A stretch of 64,000 bases of DNA from an uncultured Collinsella sp. (GCA_900752215.1 CAADUO010000063.1:62001-126000); one strand, 5' to 3'; shown: positions 8,123-16,484, counted from the first letter of the stretch. A program made the numbers and translations. Notes: generated from the letters alone by a model not told the origin.

Positions 8123-9194
8123 TGAGTATGTGATCCCGGAGCACTACGAGGATCTCACTCCTGCTCCGCAGCTCGACCAGAAGACCCTCAACAAGATGGC
8201 TTGGCGCTCCTGCTTCCTGCAGGCATCGTTCAACTACGAGCGCATGCAGGCCGCTGGCTGGCTCTACTCCATCATCCCCGGTCTGGAGAAGATCCACACC
8301 AACAAGAACGACCTCGCGGCTTCCATGAGCCACAACCTGGAGTTCTTCAACACCCACCCGTTCCTTGTCACCTTTGTTATGGGCATCGTGCTTTCGCTCG
8401 AGCAGAACAAGGTTGACATCCCCACGATCCGCGCCGTCCGCGTCGCCGCAATGGGCCCGCTCGGTGGTATCGGTGACGCCCTGTTCTGGCTGACGCTCGT
8501 GCCTATCACGGCCGGCATCACCTCCAACATGGCCATCAACGGCAACGCCGCTGCACCGATCATCTTCCTGGTGATCTTCAACGTCGTCCAGTTCGCTCTG
8601 CGCTTCTGGCTCATGAACTGGTCCTACAAGCTTGGCACCAGCGCTATTGACGCTCTGACCGCCAACATGCAGGCCTTCACGCGTGCCGCTTCCATCATGG
8701 GCGTCTTCGTCGTCGGTTGCCTGGTCGTCACCATGGGTGGCACCCAGATCAACCTCCAGATCCCCAACGGCACCACCCGTGGTCTCTCCGCTACTACCGT
8801 GATCGTCTCCGAGAAGGAGGCCGAGAACTTCACCGGTATGGAGGGCATCGATACCGAGACCGCTGAGGCCGGTACCATCGCCATGACCGATAAGGACGGC
8901 AACGCCCTTACCGCTTCCGATGCCGACGGCAACGCTGTCGAGTGCGGCGTCACCGATCTGGGTAACGGCATGGAGTCCGTGACCTACGGCACCGTTACCG
9001 AGGATCCGGTCAACTTCTCTGTTGCCGACACCCTCAACACCATCGTCCCGAAGCTCGTCCCGCTTATGCTTACGCTGCTGCTTTACTACATGTTCGCTAA
9101 GCACAGCTGGACCCCGACCAAGGGCATTCTCCTGCTCTTCGTCCTTGGCATCCTGGGCGCTGGCCCGCTTGGTCTCTGGCCGAGCATCTGGTAA
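8112..9194 (+). CDS. PTS mannose-family IID membrane component with an acidic insertion
   Basis: The 360-residue IID protein has the family elements LNKMAWRSCFLQASFNYERMQ (residues about 26-46), AAMGPLGGIGDALFW (112-126) and a hydrophobic C-terminus. Typical IID proteins are near 260-300 residues. The excess is an acidic, Thr/Asp/Gly-rich insert of about 80 residues (roughly 220-303) between the TQINLQI segment and the final helices. Its segment KDGNALTASDADGNAVE looks internally repetitive. The ATG at 8112 is chosen over an upstream frame start at 8079, which would extend further into IIC. It closes the PTS operon. Confidence 0.9.
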   Translation: MASNEYVIPEHYEDLTPAPQLDQKTLNKMAWRSCFLQASFNYERMQAAGWLYSIIPGLEKIHTNKNDLAASMSHNLEFFNTHPFLVTFVMGIVLSLEQNKVDIPTIRAVRVAAMGPLGGIGDALFWLTLVPITAGITSNMAINGNAAAPIIFLVIFNVVQFALRFWLMNWSYKLGTSAIDALTANMQAFTRAASIMGVFVVGCLVVTMGGTQINLQIPNGTTRGLSATTVIVSEKEAENFTGMEGIDTETAEAGTIAMTDKDGNALTASDADGNAVECGVTDLGNGMESVTYGTVTEDPVNFSVADTLNTIVPKLVPLMLTLLLYYMFAKHSWTPTKGILLLFVLGILGAGPLGLWPSIW

Positions 9195-9260
9195 GGCTCT
9201 AGCTTGAGGGGTGTGTCCCTACGCGGCTCACACCCCGACCCCTTAAGCCATGTGTATGTT

Positions 9261-9299
9261 AAAAGCCGCGTGCTCGAAAGAGCGCGCGGCTTTTGTTTT
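9261..9299 (+). terminator. rho-independent terminator of the PTS operon
   Basis: The stem AAAAGCCGCGTGCTC / GAGCGCGCGGCTTTT with a GAAA loop is followed by TGTTTTC. It ends the IIA-IID operon before the GntR gene. Confidence 0.92.
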
Positions 9300-9379
9300 C
9301 TTAATGATTCGGGTGTGGCAGACAGATAATGCATAACACCCTAGGTAGTTAGCCGAATTCGAGCAAAAGGGAGGATAGG

Positions 9380-10111
9380 ATGGCGATCGGAGCGCGTAAG
9401 CAACCGCTGTACGATCAGCTGGTCGATATTCTGACCGAAAAGATTGACCATGAATATCGCGCCGGTGACATGATTCCTTCCGAGCGCGAACTTTCGGAGC
9501 GCTATGGTCTCTCGCGCACTACGGTACGCCTGGCTCTGCAGGAACTGGAGCGTTTAGGACTGGTGGTTCGGCAGCACGGTCGCGGTACCTTTGTGACCGA
9601 CCGTTCGGCAAAAGCAACCAATCTTATGCAGTCCTACAGCTTTACCGAGCAGATGCGCGCGATGGGTCGAGAACCCGAGACCACGATTCTCGAGTTTTGC
9701 GAGATGGAGGCCGATAAGAATCTGGCCGAGCATATGGGATTGCGCATCGGTGATCGCATTTTTAAGCTCAAGCGCCTTCGCTCTGCCGACAACATGCCCA
9801 TGATGGTCGAACGCAGCTATCTACCGGTTCGTCAATTTCTGTCCCTAAAGCGACCGCTGCTGGAGCGTAAGCCGCTTTACGATGTGATTGAGCAGGACTT
9901 TCAGCAAAAGATTCGCGTGGCCGAAGAGGAGTTCTATGCGAGCATAGCCCGTCCCACCGATGCCCACCTTTTGGGAATTGTCGAGGGCTCGCCTGTGCTC
10001 GATTTGGTCAGGACTACGTATAACGAGTCAAACGAGGTAGTGGAGTACACACTCTCGGTTGCTCGTGCCGATCAGTTTAAATACAAGGTTTACCACCAGC
10101 GCAGTAACTAG
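9380..10111 (+). CDS. GntR-family (HutC subfamily) transcriptional regulator
   Basis: The 243-residue protein has an N-terminal GntR winged helix (QLVDILTEKIDHEYRAGDMIPSERELSERYGLSRTTVRLALQELERLGL, residues about 14-62, then RQHGRGTFV) and a C-terminal UTRA effector domain. HutC-type regulators such as NagR/YvoA sense phosphorylated amino sugars. TGGT-N4-ACCA sites upstream of the PTS (5860) and of agaS (10152) are likely targets. GGGAGGA at 9369-9375 precedes the ATG. The gene stands alone between the two units it probably represses. Confidence 0.9.
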   Translation: MAIGARKQPLYDQLVDILTEKIDHEYRAGDMIPSERELSERYGLSRTTVRLALQELERLGLVVRQHGRGTFVTDRSAKATNLMQSYSFTEQMRAMGREPETTILEFCEMEADKNLAEHMGLRIGDRIFKLKRLRSADNMPMMVERSYLPVRQFLSLKRPLLERKPLYDVIEQDFQQKIRVAEEEFYASIARPTDAHLLGIVEGSPVLDLVRTTYNESNEVVEYTLSVARADQFKYKVYHQRSN

Positions 10112-10150
10112 TGCTCGCATCGTTTCCATATGGTGATTCTTTGCATTTAA

Positions 10151-10164
10151 CTGGTTACTACCAG
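10151..10164. promoter_or_regulatory. putative GntR operator CTGGTTACTACCAG with nearby TATAAT
   Basis: A 5-base perfect dyad around TACT shares its 13-base core TGGTTACTACCAG with the PTS upstream region. A -10-like TATAAT lies at 10181-10186, so a bound repressor would block this promoter of agaS. Confidence 0.65.
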
Positions 10165-10225
10165 ATAACCAACCGAAGTGTATAATTGCACGTCAGAGGA
10201 TTACTTCTAGAGAGAGGTATTAGAA

Positions 10226-11392
10226 ATGTTCGAGAAGAGTGTCGAGGAGCTCACCGAGCTCGGCGCCCAGATCACCACGGCCGAGATTGCTCAGCAGCCC
10301 GAGCTTTGGCGTGATACGCTCAACATCTATCGCGAGAACAAGGAGGCCATCGAGGCCTTCCTGGCCGAGGCTCGCGCTATGGGCGAGGGTCGTCTGTCCG
10401 TTGTCTTCACCGGTGCCGGTACGTCCGACTACGTTGGCGATACCTGCGCCCCGTACCTGCGTCACGCTGGCAACACTGATCTCTACGACTTTAAGCCCAT
10501 CGCCACGACCGACATCGTGAGCGCCCCGCGCGACTTCCTGCGCGCCGAGGATCCCACGCTCGTGGTTTCCTTTGCCCGCTCTGGCAACAGCCCCGAGAGC
10601 CTTGCCGCCGTTGCCGTTGCCAAGGAGCTCGTCCACAACGTCAAGTTCCTCAACATCACCTGCGCTCCCGAGGGCAAGCTTGCCGTCGAGTCTGCCGATG
10701 ATCCCAATGCGCTGACGCTGCTCATTCCGCGCGCCAACGACAAGGGCTTCGCCATGACCGGTTCTTATTCCTGCATGACCCTGCTCTCCACCCTTATTTT
10801 CGACACTGCCTCTGACGAGCAGAAGGCCGAGCGGGTCGAGACGATTGCCAAGATGGGCGAGGAGGTCATCTCCCGTGAGCCCGAGATCGCCGATTACCTG
10901 GCTGGCGATTTCAACCGCGTGACCTACTTGGGTTCTGGCTCCTTCGGTGGCCTTGCTCAGGAGAGCCAGCTCAAGATCCTCGAGCTCGCTCACGGTCTGG
11001 TCGCTACTTCCTACGACACCTCCATGGGCTATCGTCACGGACCTAAGTCCTTCGTCGACGATAAGACGCTCGTCTTCGTGTTCGTCAACAACGACGCCTA
11101 CACCCGTCAGTACGACATCGACATCCTCAACGAGATCGGTGGCGACGAGATCGCTCAGCACACCATCGCCGTTCAGCAGGAAGGTGCCACCGTCTATGAG
11201 GGTGAGTCCTTCACCTTTAAGGGCTACGAGGCACTTCCCGAGGGTTACCTTGCTCTGCCGTTCGTGATGTTTGCCCAGGCTATCAGCCTGCTCAACTCCG
11301 TCCGCGTGGGCAACACGCCCGATACGCCGAGCCCCACCGGCACGGTCAACCGCGTGGTTAAGGGCGTGACGATTCACCCCTTCACCGCTTAA
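10226..11392 (+). CDS. agaS: AgaS: SIS-domain galactosamine-6-phosphate deaminase/isomerase
   Basis: The 388-residue protein has two SIS domains. The first carries FTGAGTSDYVGDTCAPYLR (residues about 60-78) and SFARSGNSPESLAAV. The second carries LGSGSFGGLAQESQLKILEL and SMGYRHGPKSF. The length and motifs match AgaS, which converts galactosamine-6-phosphate to tagatose-6-phosphate with release of ammonia. It receives its substrate from the deacetylase at 11510 and feeds LacC at 14437. GAGAGAGG at 10211-10218 precedes the ATG; a GntR-type operator lies upstream. Confidence 0.92.
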   Translation: MFEKSVEELTELGAQITTAEIAQQPELWRDTLNIYRENKEAIEAFLAEARAMGEGRLSVVFTGAGTSDYVGDTCAPYLRHAGNTDLYDFKPIATTDIVSAPRDFLRAEDPTLVVSFARSGNSPESLAAVAVAKELVHNVKFLNITCAPEGKLAVESADDPNALTLLIPRANDKGFAMTGSYSCMTLLSTLIFDTASDEQKAERVETIAKMGEEVISREPEIADYLAGDFNRVTYLGSGSFGGLAQESQLKILELAHGLVATSYDTSMGYRHGPKSFVDDKTLVFVFVNNDAYTRQYDIDILNEIGGDEIAQHTIAVQQEGATVYEGESFTFKGYEALPEGYLALPFVMFAQAISLLNSVRVGNTPDTPSPTGTVNRVVKGVTIHPFTA

Positions 11393-11410
11393 TCGCGTCC
11401 CCCTGTAAGG

Positions 11411-11449
11411 GCGCCCGTCCGCTCATAACGGCGGGCGGGCGCTTTTTGT
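11411..11449 (+). terminator. rho-independent terminator after agaS
   Basis: GCGCCCGTCCGC and GCGGGCGGGCGC pair with one G-T mismatch around an 8-base loop and are followed by TTTTTGTT. Confidence 0.92.
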
Positions 11450-11509
11450 TTTACGTGAGCTGGGTATAAACATTACCACAGTCAACTGCTTTAGAAGCGA
11501 GGAGTGCAT

Positions 11510-12679
11510 ATGAGCACGTACGCAATTAAGGCTGACAAGTTCTTCTTGCCGGCAGGCCCGCAACTGGGCGGCTATCTTATGGTCGAGGATGGCGTTTTTG
11601 GCGCCTGGCAGGCCGACGAGCCCTCTTGCGAGATTAAGGACTACGCGGGATCGTGGATCGCACCGGGTATGGTCGATACTCACATCCATGGCTTCTACAA
11701 CCACTCAACTACCGATAACGATCCCGAGGGCATCGATATCAGCTCAACCGAGCTCGCCCGTCGCGGTACCACCAGCTGGCTGCCCACGACGTTCACCGAT
11801 GGCGTCGAACAGATCAAGGACGCCTGCGCTGCTATCGCCAAGGCGGACGAGGGCCGCGGCCCCGACCTCTGCGGTGCCCGCATTCAGGGCATCTACCTGG
11901 AGGGCCCCTTCTTTACCATGAAGCACGTGGGCGCGCAGAACCCCGCTTACCTGATTGACCCCTCCGAGGAGGTTTTCGACCAGTGGCAGGAGGCTGCGGG
12001 CGGTCGCATCGTTAAGAGCGCCATGGCCGCCGAGCGCGACGGTGCCGCTGCTTATGCGGCTGCTCTGAACGCCAAGGGCGTGGTGACCAGCATCGGTCAC
12101 TCCGACGCCACCTACGATGAGTGCATCGCCGCTATCAATGCCGGTGCCAGCTGCTTTACGCATACCTATAACGGCCAGCGCGGTCTGCATCACCGTGAGC
12201 CCGGTGTCGTGGGTGCTGCCATGTCCACGCCCGAGACCTACGCCGAGATCATCTGTGACGGCAAGCACGTAAACCCTGCCGCCATCAAGGCACTGCTGCA
12301 GGCAAAGGGCTGGCAGCACACGGTGCTCATCACCGACTGCCTGGGCTGCGGCGGCATGCCCGAGGGCAGCTACACCAGTGGTGGCATGGACGTCATCATG
12401 AAGGACAACCTGTGCTGGCTCGCCGACGGCAAAAGCATTGCCGGCTCGGTGCTCACGCTTGCCCAGGGCGTCAAGAACATTGTCGATTGGGGCATCGCCA
12501 GCGCTGATATCGCCATTCGCATGGCAACCGAGGTGCCGGCTCGCTCTGCGCACATCGAGGATAAGTGCGGCAGCATCATGCCGGGTCGCGACGCCGACTT
12601 TGTCGTGTTCGACCATGAGCTCACCCTCGTCGAGACGTATGTTGGCGGCCAGAGCGTCGGCAACGCCTTTACCGATTAA
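11510..12679 (+). CDS. nagA: N-acetylgalactosamine/N-acetylglucosamine-6-phosphate deacetylase
   Basis: This 389-residue amidohydrolase has the metal motif DTHIHGF (His58, His60), the YLEGPFF glutamate, SIGHSDATYDEC and CFTHTYNGQ histidines, and the late ITDC aspartate. The C-terminal SIMPGRDADFVVF is typical of NagA/AgaA. It removes the acetyl group from the PTS product. Because AgaS rather than a NagB deaminase is next door, GalNAc-6-P is the more likely substrate. The ATG at 11510 is preferred over GTG at 11504 because GCGAGGAG lies at 11497-11504. A C-terminal fragment of a second homologue survives at 15397-15537. Confidence 0.9.
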   Translation: MSTYAIKADKFFLPAGPQLGGYLMVEDGVFGAWQADEPSCEIKDYAGSWIAPGMVDTHIHGFYNHSTTDNDPEGIDISSTELARRGTTSWLPTTFTDGVEQIKDACAAIAKADEGRGPDLCGARIQGIYLEGPFFTMKHVGAQNPAYLIDPSEEVFDQWQEAAGGRIVKSAMAAERDGAAAYAAALNAKGVVTSIGHSDATYDECIAAINAGASCFTHTYNGQRGLHHREPGVVGAAMSTPETYAEIICDGKHVNPAAIKALLQAKGWQHTVLITDCLGCGGMPEGSYTSGGMDVIMKDNLCWLADGKSIAGSVLTLAQGVKNIVDWGIASADIAIRMATEVPARSAHIEDKCGSIMPGRDADFVVFDHELTLVETYVGGQSVGNAFTD

Positions 12680-12685
12680 CGATAG

Positions 12686-12723
12686 AAAAAGACGGCGGGC
12701 CCGAATCTGCTCGGACCCGCCGT
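12686..12723 (-). terminator. stem-loop between convergent nagA and flavodoxin genes
   Basis: ACGGCGGGCCCGA and TCGGACCCGCCGT pair with one mismatch. The T tract (complement of AAAAA at 12686-12690) is on the minus strand, so it mainly terminates the flavodoxin gene. Confidence 0.85.
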
Positions 12724-12754
12724 ATGGGTTAAACGCTCAAAAGCACCTTAACAG

Positions 12755-13339
12755 TTACAGCTTGTTAACGATCTTCTTTGCCGTGCGCTTGACGCCGGCC
12801 ACAAGACCCCCCGCGGGATGCTCCTTTTCGTATGCTAGACGCTTCTCGCGCTTGGCGTACTCTTCGACGATGATGTCGCCATACTCGTCTTCGATCTTGT
12901 CGAAGAAGTCGACGGCGCCCTTAATTTCCTCAGCGGTCGGGTGTCCCTTCTGGACGCCGCCGGTGAGTTTGAACGGCCCCCACGTATCAAAGCCGGGACA
13001 GCCGTAGACGCCCATAAAGATGGCCTGCCTCATGCGGCAGATGCCATCGATATCCTTGCCGTACCACTTGTTTTTGCCACCGTAGGTCATAAGGCCAAAC
13101 ACCTTGTCCTGCGGCTGCAGCACGTTCGTGAGCACGCGTGCCATGTCCTTGTCGATCTCGGAGTAATAGATGCCCGTGGCGACACCGATCAGATGGTATT
13201 CGTGCAGGTCGGGGTACTCGTTTTTACCGAGTGACTTCACGTCGAGGGTATCGATCTCGGGGTGCGCCTCGACGATGGCGTCCACGAGCTTTTTCGTATT
13301 GCCGTGGTGGTGTGAGGCATAAAGGATGATGGTTCGCAT
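12755..13339 (-). CDS. flavodoxin-family protein
   Basis: The 194-residue protein starts MRTIILYASHHHGNTKKLVDAI, an FMN phosphate-binding loop of flavodoxin type in which S-H-H-H-G-N-T replaces the usual S/T-x-T-G-N-T. The core also shows LIGVATGIYYSEID and FGLMTYGGKN, consistent with the FMN-contacting loops. It probably carries electrons or acts as an FMN-dependent quinone/protoporphyrinogen-type oxidoreductase. The C-terminus is lysine-rich. The start at 13339 is fixed by the flavodoxin fold; the open frame runs much further upstream without family similarity. It lies opposite to its neighbours. Confidence 0.85.
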   Translation of the reverse strand: MRTIILYASHHHGNTKKLVDAIVEAHPEIDTLDVKSLGKNEYPDLHEYHLIGVATGIYYSEIDKDMARVLTNVLQPQDKVFGLMTYGGKNKWYGKDIDGICRMRQAIFMGVYGCPGFDTWGPFKLTGGVQKGHPTAEEIKGAVDFFDKIEDEYGDIIVEEYAKREKRLAYEKEHPAGGLVAGVKRTAKKIVNKL

Positions 13340-13495
13340 AAGAAGGCCTTTCAGCTGTAATTGCATCAATGTCTGTATGGTACCCCGTTGCATGGCTGGG
13401 AAACCGGACGCATCGATGAACGTGCGGGTTTGTCCTTTGGTCAGGGCCGAGACGGGTTCTTGCGAGCAAAAAGCAGTTGTTCGAAAGGATGGACA

Positions 13496-14377
13496 ATGGA
13501 ATACGCTCTCTCCAACGATTCGATTTCTATCAAGGTCTCCACGGCCGGTGGTTCGTTTACCTCGATTGAGGCTGGAGGTCGCGAGTACTTGTGGCAGGGC
13601 GATCCCGCCGTGTGGTCCGGCCAGGCACCGATTTGCTTCCCGATTTGCGGAGGTTTGCGCGATAACAGCGCCATGACGTTTGCCGGACATCATGTGAAGC
13701 TCGCCCGCCATGGGTTTGCGCGCAAACAGGAGTGGAAGCTGCTGAGCCAGAGCGAGAACGAGCTGGCGATGTGCCTGGCTTCGGAGGATAACGCCGCGCT
13801 GCTGAGCGATTATCCGTATCCGTTTAAGCTTGTCGCCCGCTATACGCTCGAGGACGCCGCCGTGCGCGTCTCCTATGAGGTTACCAACGAGGGCACCGAG
13901 GACATGCCTTTCTTTATCGGTGGACACCCCGGCTTTAGGTGCCCGCTCGATGAGGGCGAGGCCTATACGGACTACGAGTTGCGTTTTGAGAAAGACGAGG
14001 CTGCTGAGCTTTGCACTGCCGTCCCCTCGACTGGCTTGATTGACGTGACCAACCGCTCCAAGAACCCCATGGTGGGAAAGACGCTGCCTCTGTCACATGA
14101 GCTCTTCGATTTTGCGGAGACCATCTTTGACGTGCTCGAGAGCCGTCAGGTCACGCTTTCCAAAAAGGGCGAGGACAAGGGTGTTCGCCTGAGCTTTGAG
14201 GGCTTCCCGTACCTCATTGTGTGGAGCAAGCCCGAGGGTGATTTTGTGGCAGTTGAGCCCTGGGGCGGTCTTTCGACCTGCTCCGATGAGGACGACGTGC
14301 TTGAGCACAAGCGCGGCTGCCTTATCGCCAAGCCCAAAGAAACCATCGTGCGCTCGTTCACAATCGAGATTCTGTAG
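13496..14377 (+). CDS. lacX: LacX-like aldose 1-epimerase-family protein, copy 1
   Basis: The 293-residue protein contains the galactose-mutarotase-like fold signatures GQAPICFPICGGLRD, RHGFARKQEW, FFIGGHPGFRCPLDEGE and YLIVWSKPEGDFVAVEPWGG (each split across residues about 40-255). LacX proteins accompany the tagatose-6-phosphate pathway in lactose operons; they may interconvert sugar-phosphate anomers, but this is not settled. GAAAGGA at 13483-13489 sets the ATG at 13496. It is followed after 59 bases by lacC copy 1. The lacX-lacC pair is duplicated at 38872-40742 with very high similarity. Confidence 0.88.
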   Translation: MEYALSNDSISIKVSTAGGSFTSIEAGGREYLWQGDPAVWSGQAPICFPICGGLRDNSAMTFAGHHVKLARHGFARKQEWKLLSQSENELAMCLASEDNAALLSDYPYPFKLVARYTLEDAAVRVSYEVTNEGTEDMPFFIGGHPGFRCPLDEGEAYTDYELRFEKDEAAELCTAVPSTGLIDVTNRSKNPMVGKTLPLSHELFDFAETIFDVLESRQVTLSKKGEDKGVRLSFEGFPYLIVWSKPEGDFVAVEPWGGLSTCSDEDDVLEHKRGCLIAKPKETIVRSFTIEIL

Positions 14378-14436
14378 TCGCATGTAGCCAATTCGTTTTG
14401 CAAGGCATAAGGAGCCTGCGAGATAAGGAGCTAGAA

Positions 14437-15372
14437 ATGATCCTCACCGTTACGATGAACCCGTCCGTCGATACGCGCTATCAGCTCGATGAGCTCATTA
14501 TCGACGACGTCAACCGCGTGACGCCCGAAAAGACCGCCGGCGGTAAGGGCCTCAACGTGGCCCGCGTCCTGGGCCAGCTGGGCGACGATGTCGTGGCAAC
14601 CGGCTTGCTTGGTGGTCATATGGGCGCCTATATGGCCGAGCTCATGGATGCTAACGGCATTAAGAATGATTTTGTGCCCATCAAGGGCGAGACTCGCATT
14701 TGTCTCAACATCCTCCACGCCGGCAACCAGACCGAGCTGCTCGAGAGCGGCCCGACGATTGCCCCCGAGGAGCTCGATGCCTTTACCGCCAAGTTCGCCG
14801 AGCTTGCGAGCAAGGCCGATGTCGTTACCATCTCGGGTTCGCTGCCCCGCGGCGTCGAGGCGGACTACTACGCTAAGATCACGGGCATTGCAGAGAACGC
14901 CGGCGCCAAGGTGCTGCTCGATACCTCGGGCGCCTCGCTCGAGGCTGCGCTCAAGTCCGAGGTCAAGCCTGAGCTGGTTAAGCCTAACCTGACCGAAATT
15001 AACGGCCTTCTGGGCACGAGCTTTACCACCGACGATGTGGACGAGCTCCGTTCCGCGCTCGCCTCTGACGCCCGCTTCTCCGATATCCCCTGGGTCGTCG
15101 TATCTATGGGCGCTGCCGGCTCCGTTGGTTTCCATAACGGCCGTGCGTTCCGCGCCAAGACCCCCGATATCCCCGCCGTTAACGCTACGGGCTCTGGCGA
15201 TTCGACCATTGCCGGCTTCGCACATGCGATTGCTGCCGGAGCCGACGACGAGACGGTGCTGCGTACCGCCAACACCTGCGGCAAGCTCAATGCCATGGAT
15301 CCCATGACTGGCCACTTGGTTATGGATCGTTGGGACGAGGTTTACAACGGCGTTGTCGTGACCGAGCTGTAG
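14437..15372 (+). CDS. lacC: tagatose-6-phosphate kinase (LacC), copy 1
   Basis: The 311-residue PfkB-family kinase begins MILTVTMNPSVDTRYQL and has the substrate motif GGKGLNVARVLGQLG (residues about 30-44) and the C-terminal ATP/anion-hole motif NATGSGDSTIAGFAHA, where Asp of GSGDS is the catalytic base. It phosphorylates tagatose-6-P to tagatose-1,6-bisphosphate. Here it would serve the AgaS branch. 1-Phosphofructokinase activity cannot be excluded by sequence alone. AAGGAG at 14425-14430 precedes the ATG. Copy 2 at 39807 is of identical length. Confidence 0.9.
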   Translation: MILTVTMNPSVDTRYQLDELIIDDVNRVTPEKTAGGKGLNVARVLGQLGDDVVATGLLGGHMGAYMAELMDANGIKNDFVPIKGETRICLNILHAGNQTELLESGPTIAPEELDAFTAKFAELASKADVVTISGSLPRGVEADYYAKITGIAENAGAKVLLDTSGASLEAALKSEVKPELVKPNLTEINGLLGTSFTTDDVDELRSALASDARFSDIPWVVVSMGAAGSVGFHNGRAFRAKTPDIPAVNATGSGDSTIAGFAHAIAAGADDETVLRTANTCGKLNAMDPMTGHLVMDRWDEVYNGVVVTEL

Positions 15373-15396
15373 GAGCTTGTGCTGCGGCCCCGGCAT

Positions 15397-15537
15397 CGGT
15401 TGCCAGCTCATGTCGACGACAAGTGCAGTAGCATTATGCCGGGGCGCGACGCCGACACTGTCGTGTTCAATCCCGACCTTACCCTGGTCGAGACGCATGT
15501 GGGTGGCAACAGCGTCGGTAATGCGTTTGCCGAGTAG
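15397..15537 (+). pseudogene. C-terminal remnant of a second nagA-type deacetylase gene
   Basis: Translating 15397-15537 gives R-L-P-A-H-V-D-D-K-C-S-S-I-M-P-G-R-D-A-D, then 27 more residues and TAG. By hand alignment from A-H onward, 32 of 43 residues equal the C-terminus of the deacetylase at 11510, including the SIMPGRDAD and LVET-VGG-SVGNAF segments. No upstream part, start codon or metal-binding motif is present; the sequence before it is the lacC end. It looks like a decayed duplicate left between lacC and yhcH. Confidence 0.85.
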
Positions 15538-15569
15538 CCGCCAAAGAAACGATCCGAGAGGGGATTTAG

Positions 15570-16043
15570 ATGATTTACGGTGCATTGGGCGATATCGAGG
15601 AGTACCGTGGAATGCTCAAGGGCCTCGACGTGCTGATCGACTGGCTCGAGGAGAACGATCCGGCGAAGCTCGAGGTCGGCAGCCATCCGATTCTGGGCGA
15701 CAAGGTCTTTGCGAACGTCATGGCTCCCACGACGCGTCCCGAAGCCGAGGCTCACTATGAGACGCATCAGCGCTATCACGACCTGCAGATCGACGTCGAG
15801 GGTCGCGAGGCCTTTAAGGTTGCCACGGGCAGCCTGACGCTGGTTCAGGAGTTTGACGAGAAGGACGACTACGATCTGGTCGATTCCGACGCCTCGATCG
15901 CCGGCGATCTTGCTGACGACAAGTTTGCGCTGTTTGTTGCCGGCGAGCCTCACATGCCCACGCTCGAGTTCCAGGGCGATGGCGCGCAGCCGGTCAAGAA
16001 GATTTGCTTTAAGCTGCTTGCAGATGCTTACTGGGAGGAGTAG
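15570..16043 (+). CDS. YhcH/YjgK/YiaL-family protein
   Basis: The 157-residue cupin-like protein shows the family motifs EAHYETHQRYHDLQIDVEG (residues about 59-77), where the His/Asp cluster binds metal, and FALFVAGEPHMPTL with the second His. Members occur in sialic-acid and amino-sugar operons and as the small subunit of Ebg-type beta-galactosidase; an anomerase or sugar-isomerase role has been suggested. GAGAGGGG at 15557-15564 precedes the ATG. It follows the nagA remnant and may once have been in the same operon as it and lacC. Confidence 0.87.
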   Translation: MIYGALGDIEEYRGMLKGLDVLIDWLEENDPAKLEVGSHPILGDKVFANVMAPTTRPEAEAHYETHQRYHDLQIDVEGREAFKVATGSLTLVQEFDEKDDYDLVDSDASIAGDLADDKFALFVAGEPHMPTLEFQGDGAQPVKKICFKLLADAYWEE

Positions 16044-16103
16044 CGCGCTGCTCGGCTGAGCTGTTCGTGTTGCGAGCGTTATCCCTTGGGGGAGCTCGCT
16101 TGG

Positions 16104-16152
16104 GCCCCGCTGAACGCGGTTCCTTTGGGGATTGCGGTTGGCGGGGCTTTTG
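16104..16152 (+). terminator. terminator-like stem-loop after yhcH
   Basis: GCCCCGC (16104-16110) pairs with GCGGGGC (16141-16147) followed by TTTTG; the inner loop is long and may fold further. Confidence 0.6.
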
Positions 16153-16212
16153 TTGAGTAGGAGAGTTTCCGGCGGCGTTGTGCTTGGATTGGCGGAAGCG
16201 CGCCCGAAATCA

Positions 16213-16240
16213 GCAACAAAAAAGCCGCCCGAAGGCGGCT
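16213..16240 (-). terminator. terminator of the tRNA-Thr gene
   Basis: AGCCGCC-loop-GGCGGCT (16223-16240) lies 11 bases beyond the tRNA 3' end. On the minus strand it is followed by TTTTTTGTT. Confidence 0.9.
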
Positions 16241-16251
16241 ATCTTGTGCAA

Positions 16252-16327
16252 TGGAGCCAGCGACCGGGCTCGAACCGGTGACCCCCGCTTTACGAGAGCG
16301 GTGCTCTACCAACTGAGCTACGCTGGC
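16252..16327 (-). tRNA. tRNA-Thr (anticodon CGU)
   Basis: The minus strand reads GCCAGCG acceptor, a D-arm AGCTCAGTTGGTAGAGC, an anticodon stem CCGCT/AGCGG with loop CTCGTAA (anticodon CGT), a TpsiC arm containing GGTTCGAGCC, and the acceptor complement CGCTGGC followed by T and an encoded CCA. All four arms pair well over 76 bases. Confidence 0.95.
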
Positions 16328-16484
16328 GGCCATGGGATGGCGCAACTGAGGCGTCAACGGCTGTCTATGATACGGGACATCGCAAATCCGCGCAAGTGTT
16401 CTGACGGCTTTTCTCACTTTAAATGCACTAATATTGGAGACGCGATGTCTTGCTCTTACGGGTCTCAAACAGAATGGGGCTGCC

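Noticed and set aside
13340..13927. Long N-terminal extension of the flavodoxin frame
   Set aside because: It is antisense to the LacX gene, and the flavodoxin fold starts directly at MRTIILYAS.
14437..15372. Annotation of the kinase as 1-phosphofructokinase
   Set aside because: Linkage to AgaS, LacX and (for copy 2) LacAB favours tagatose-6-phosphate kinase, although sequence alone does not fully separate them.
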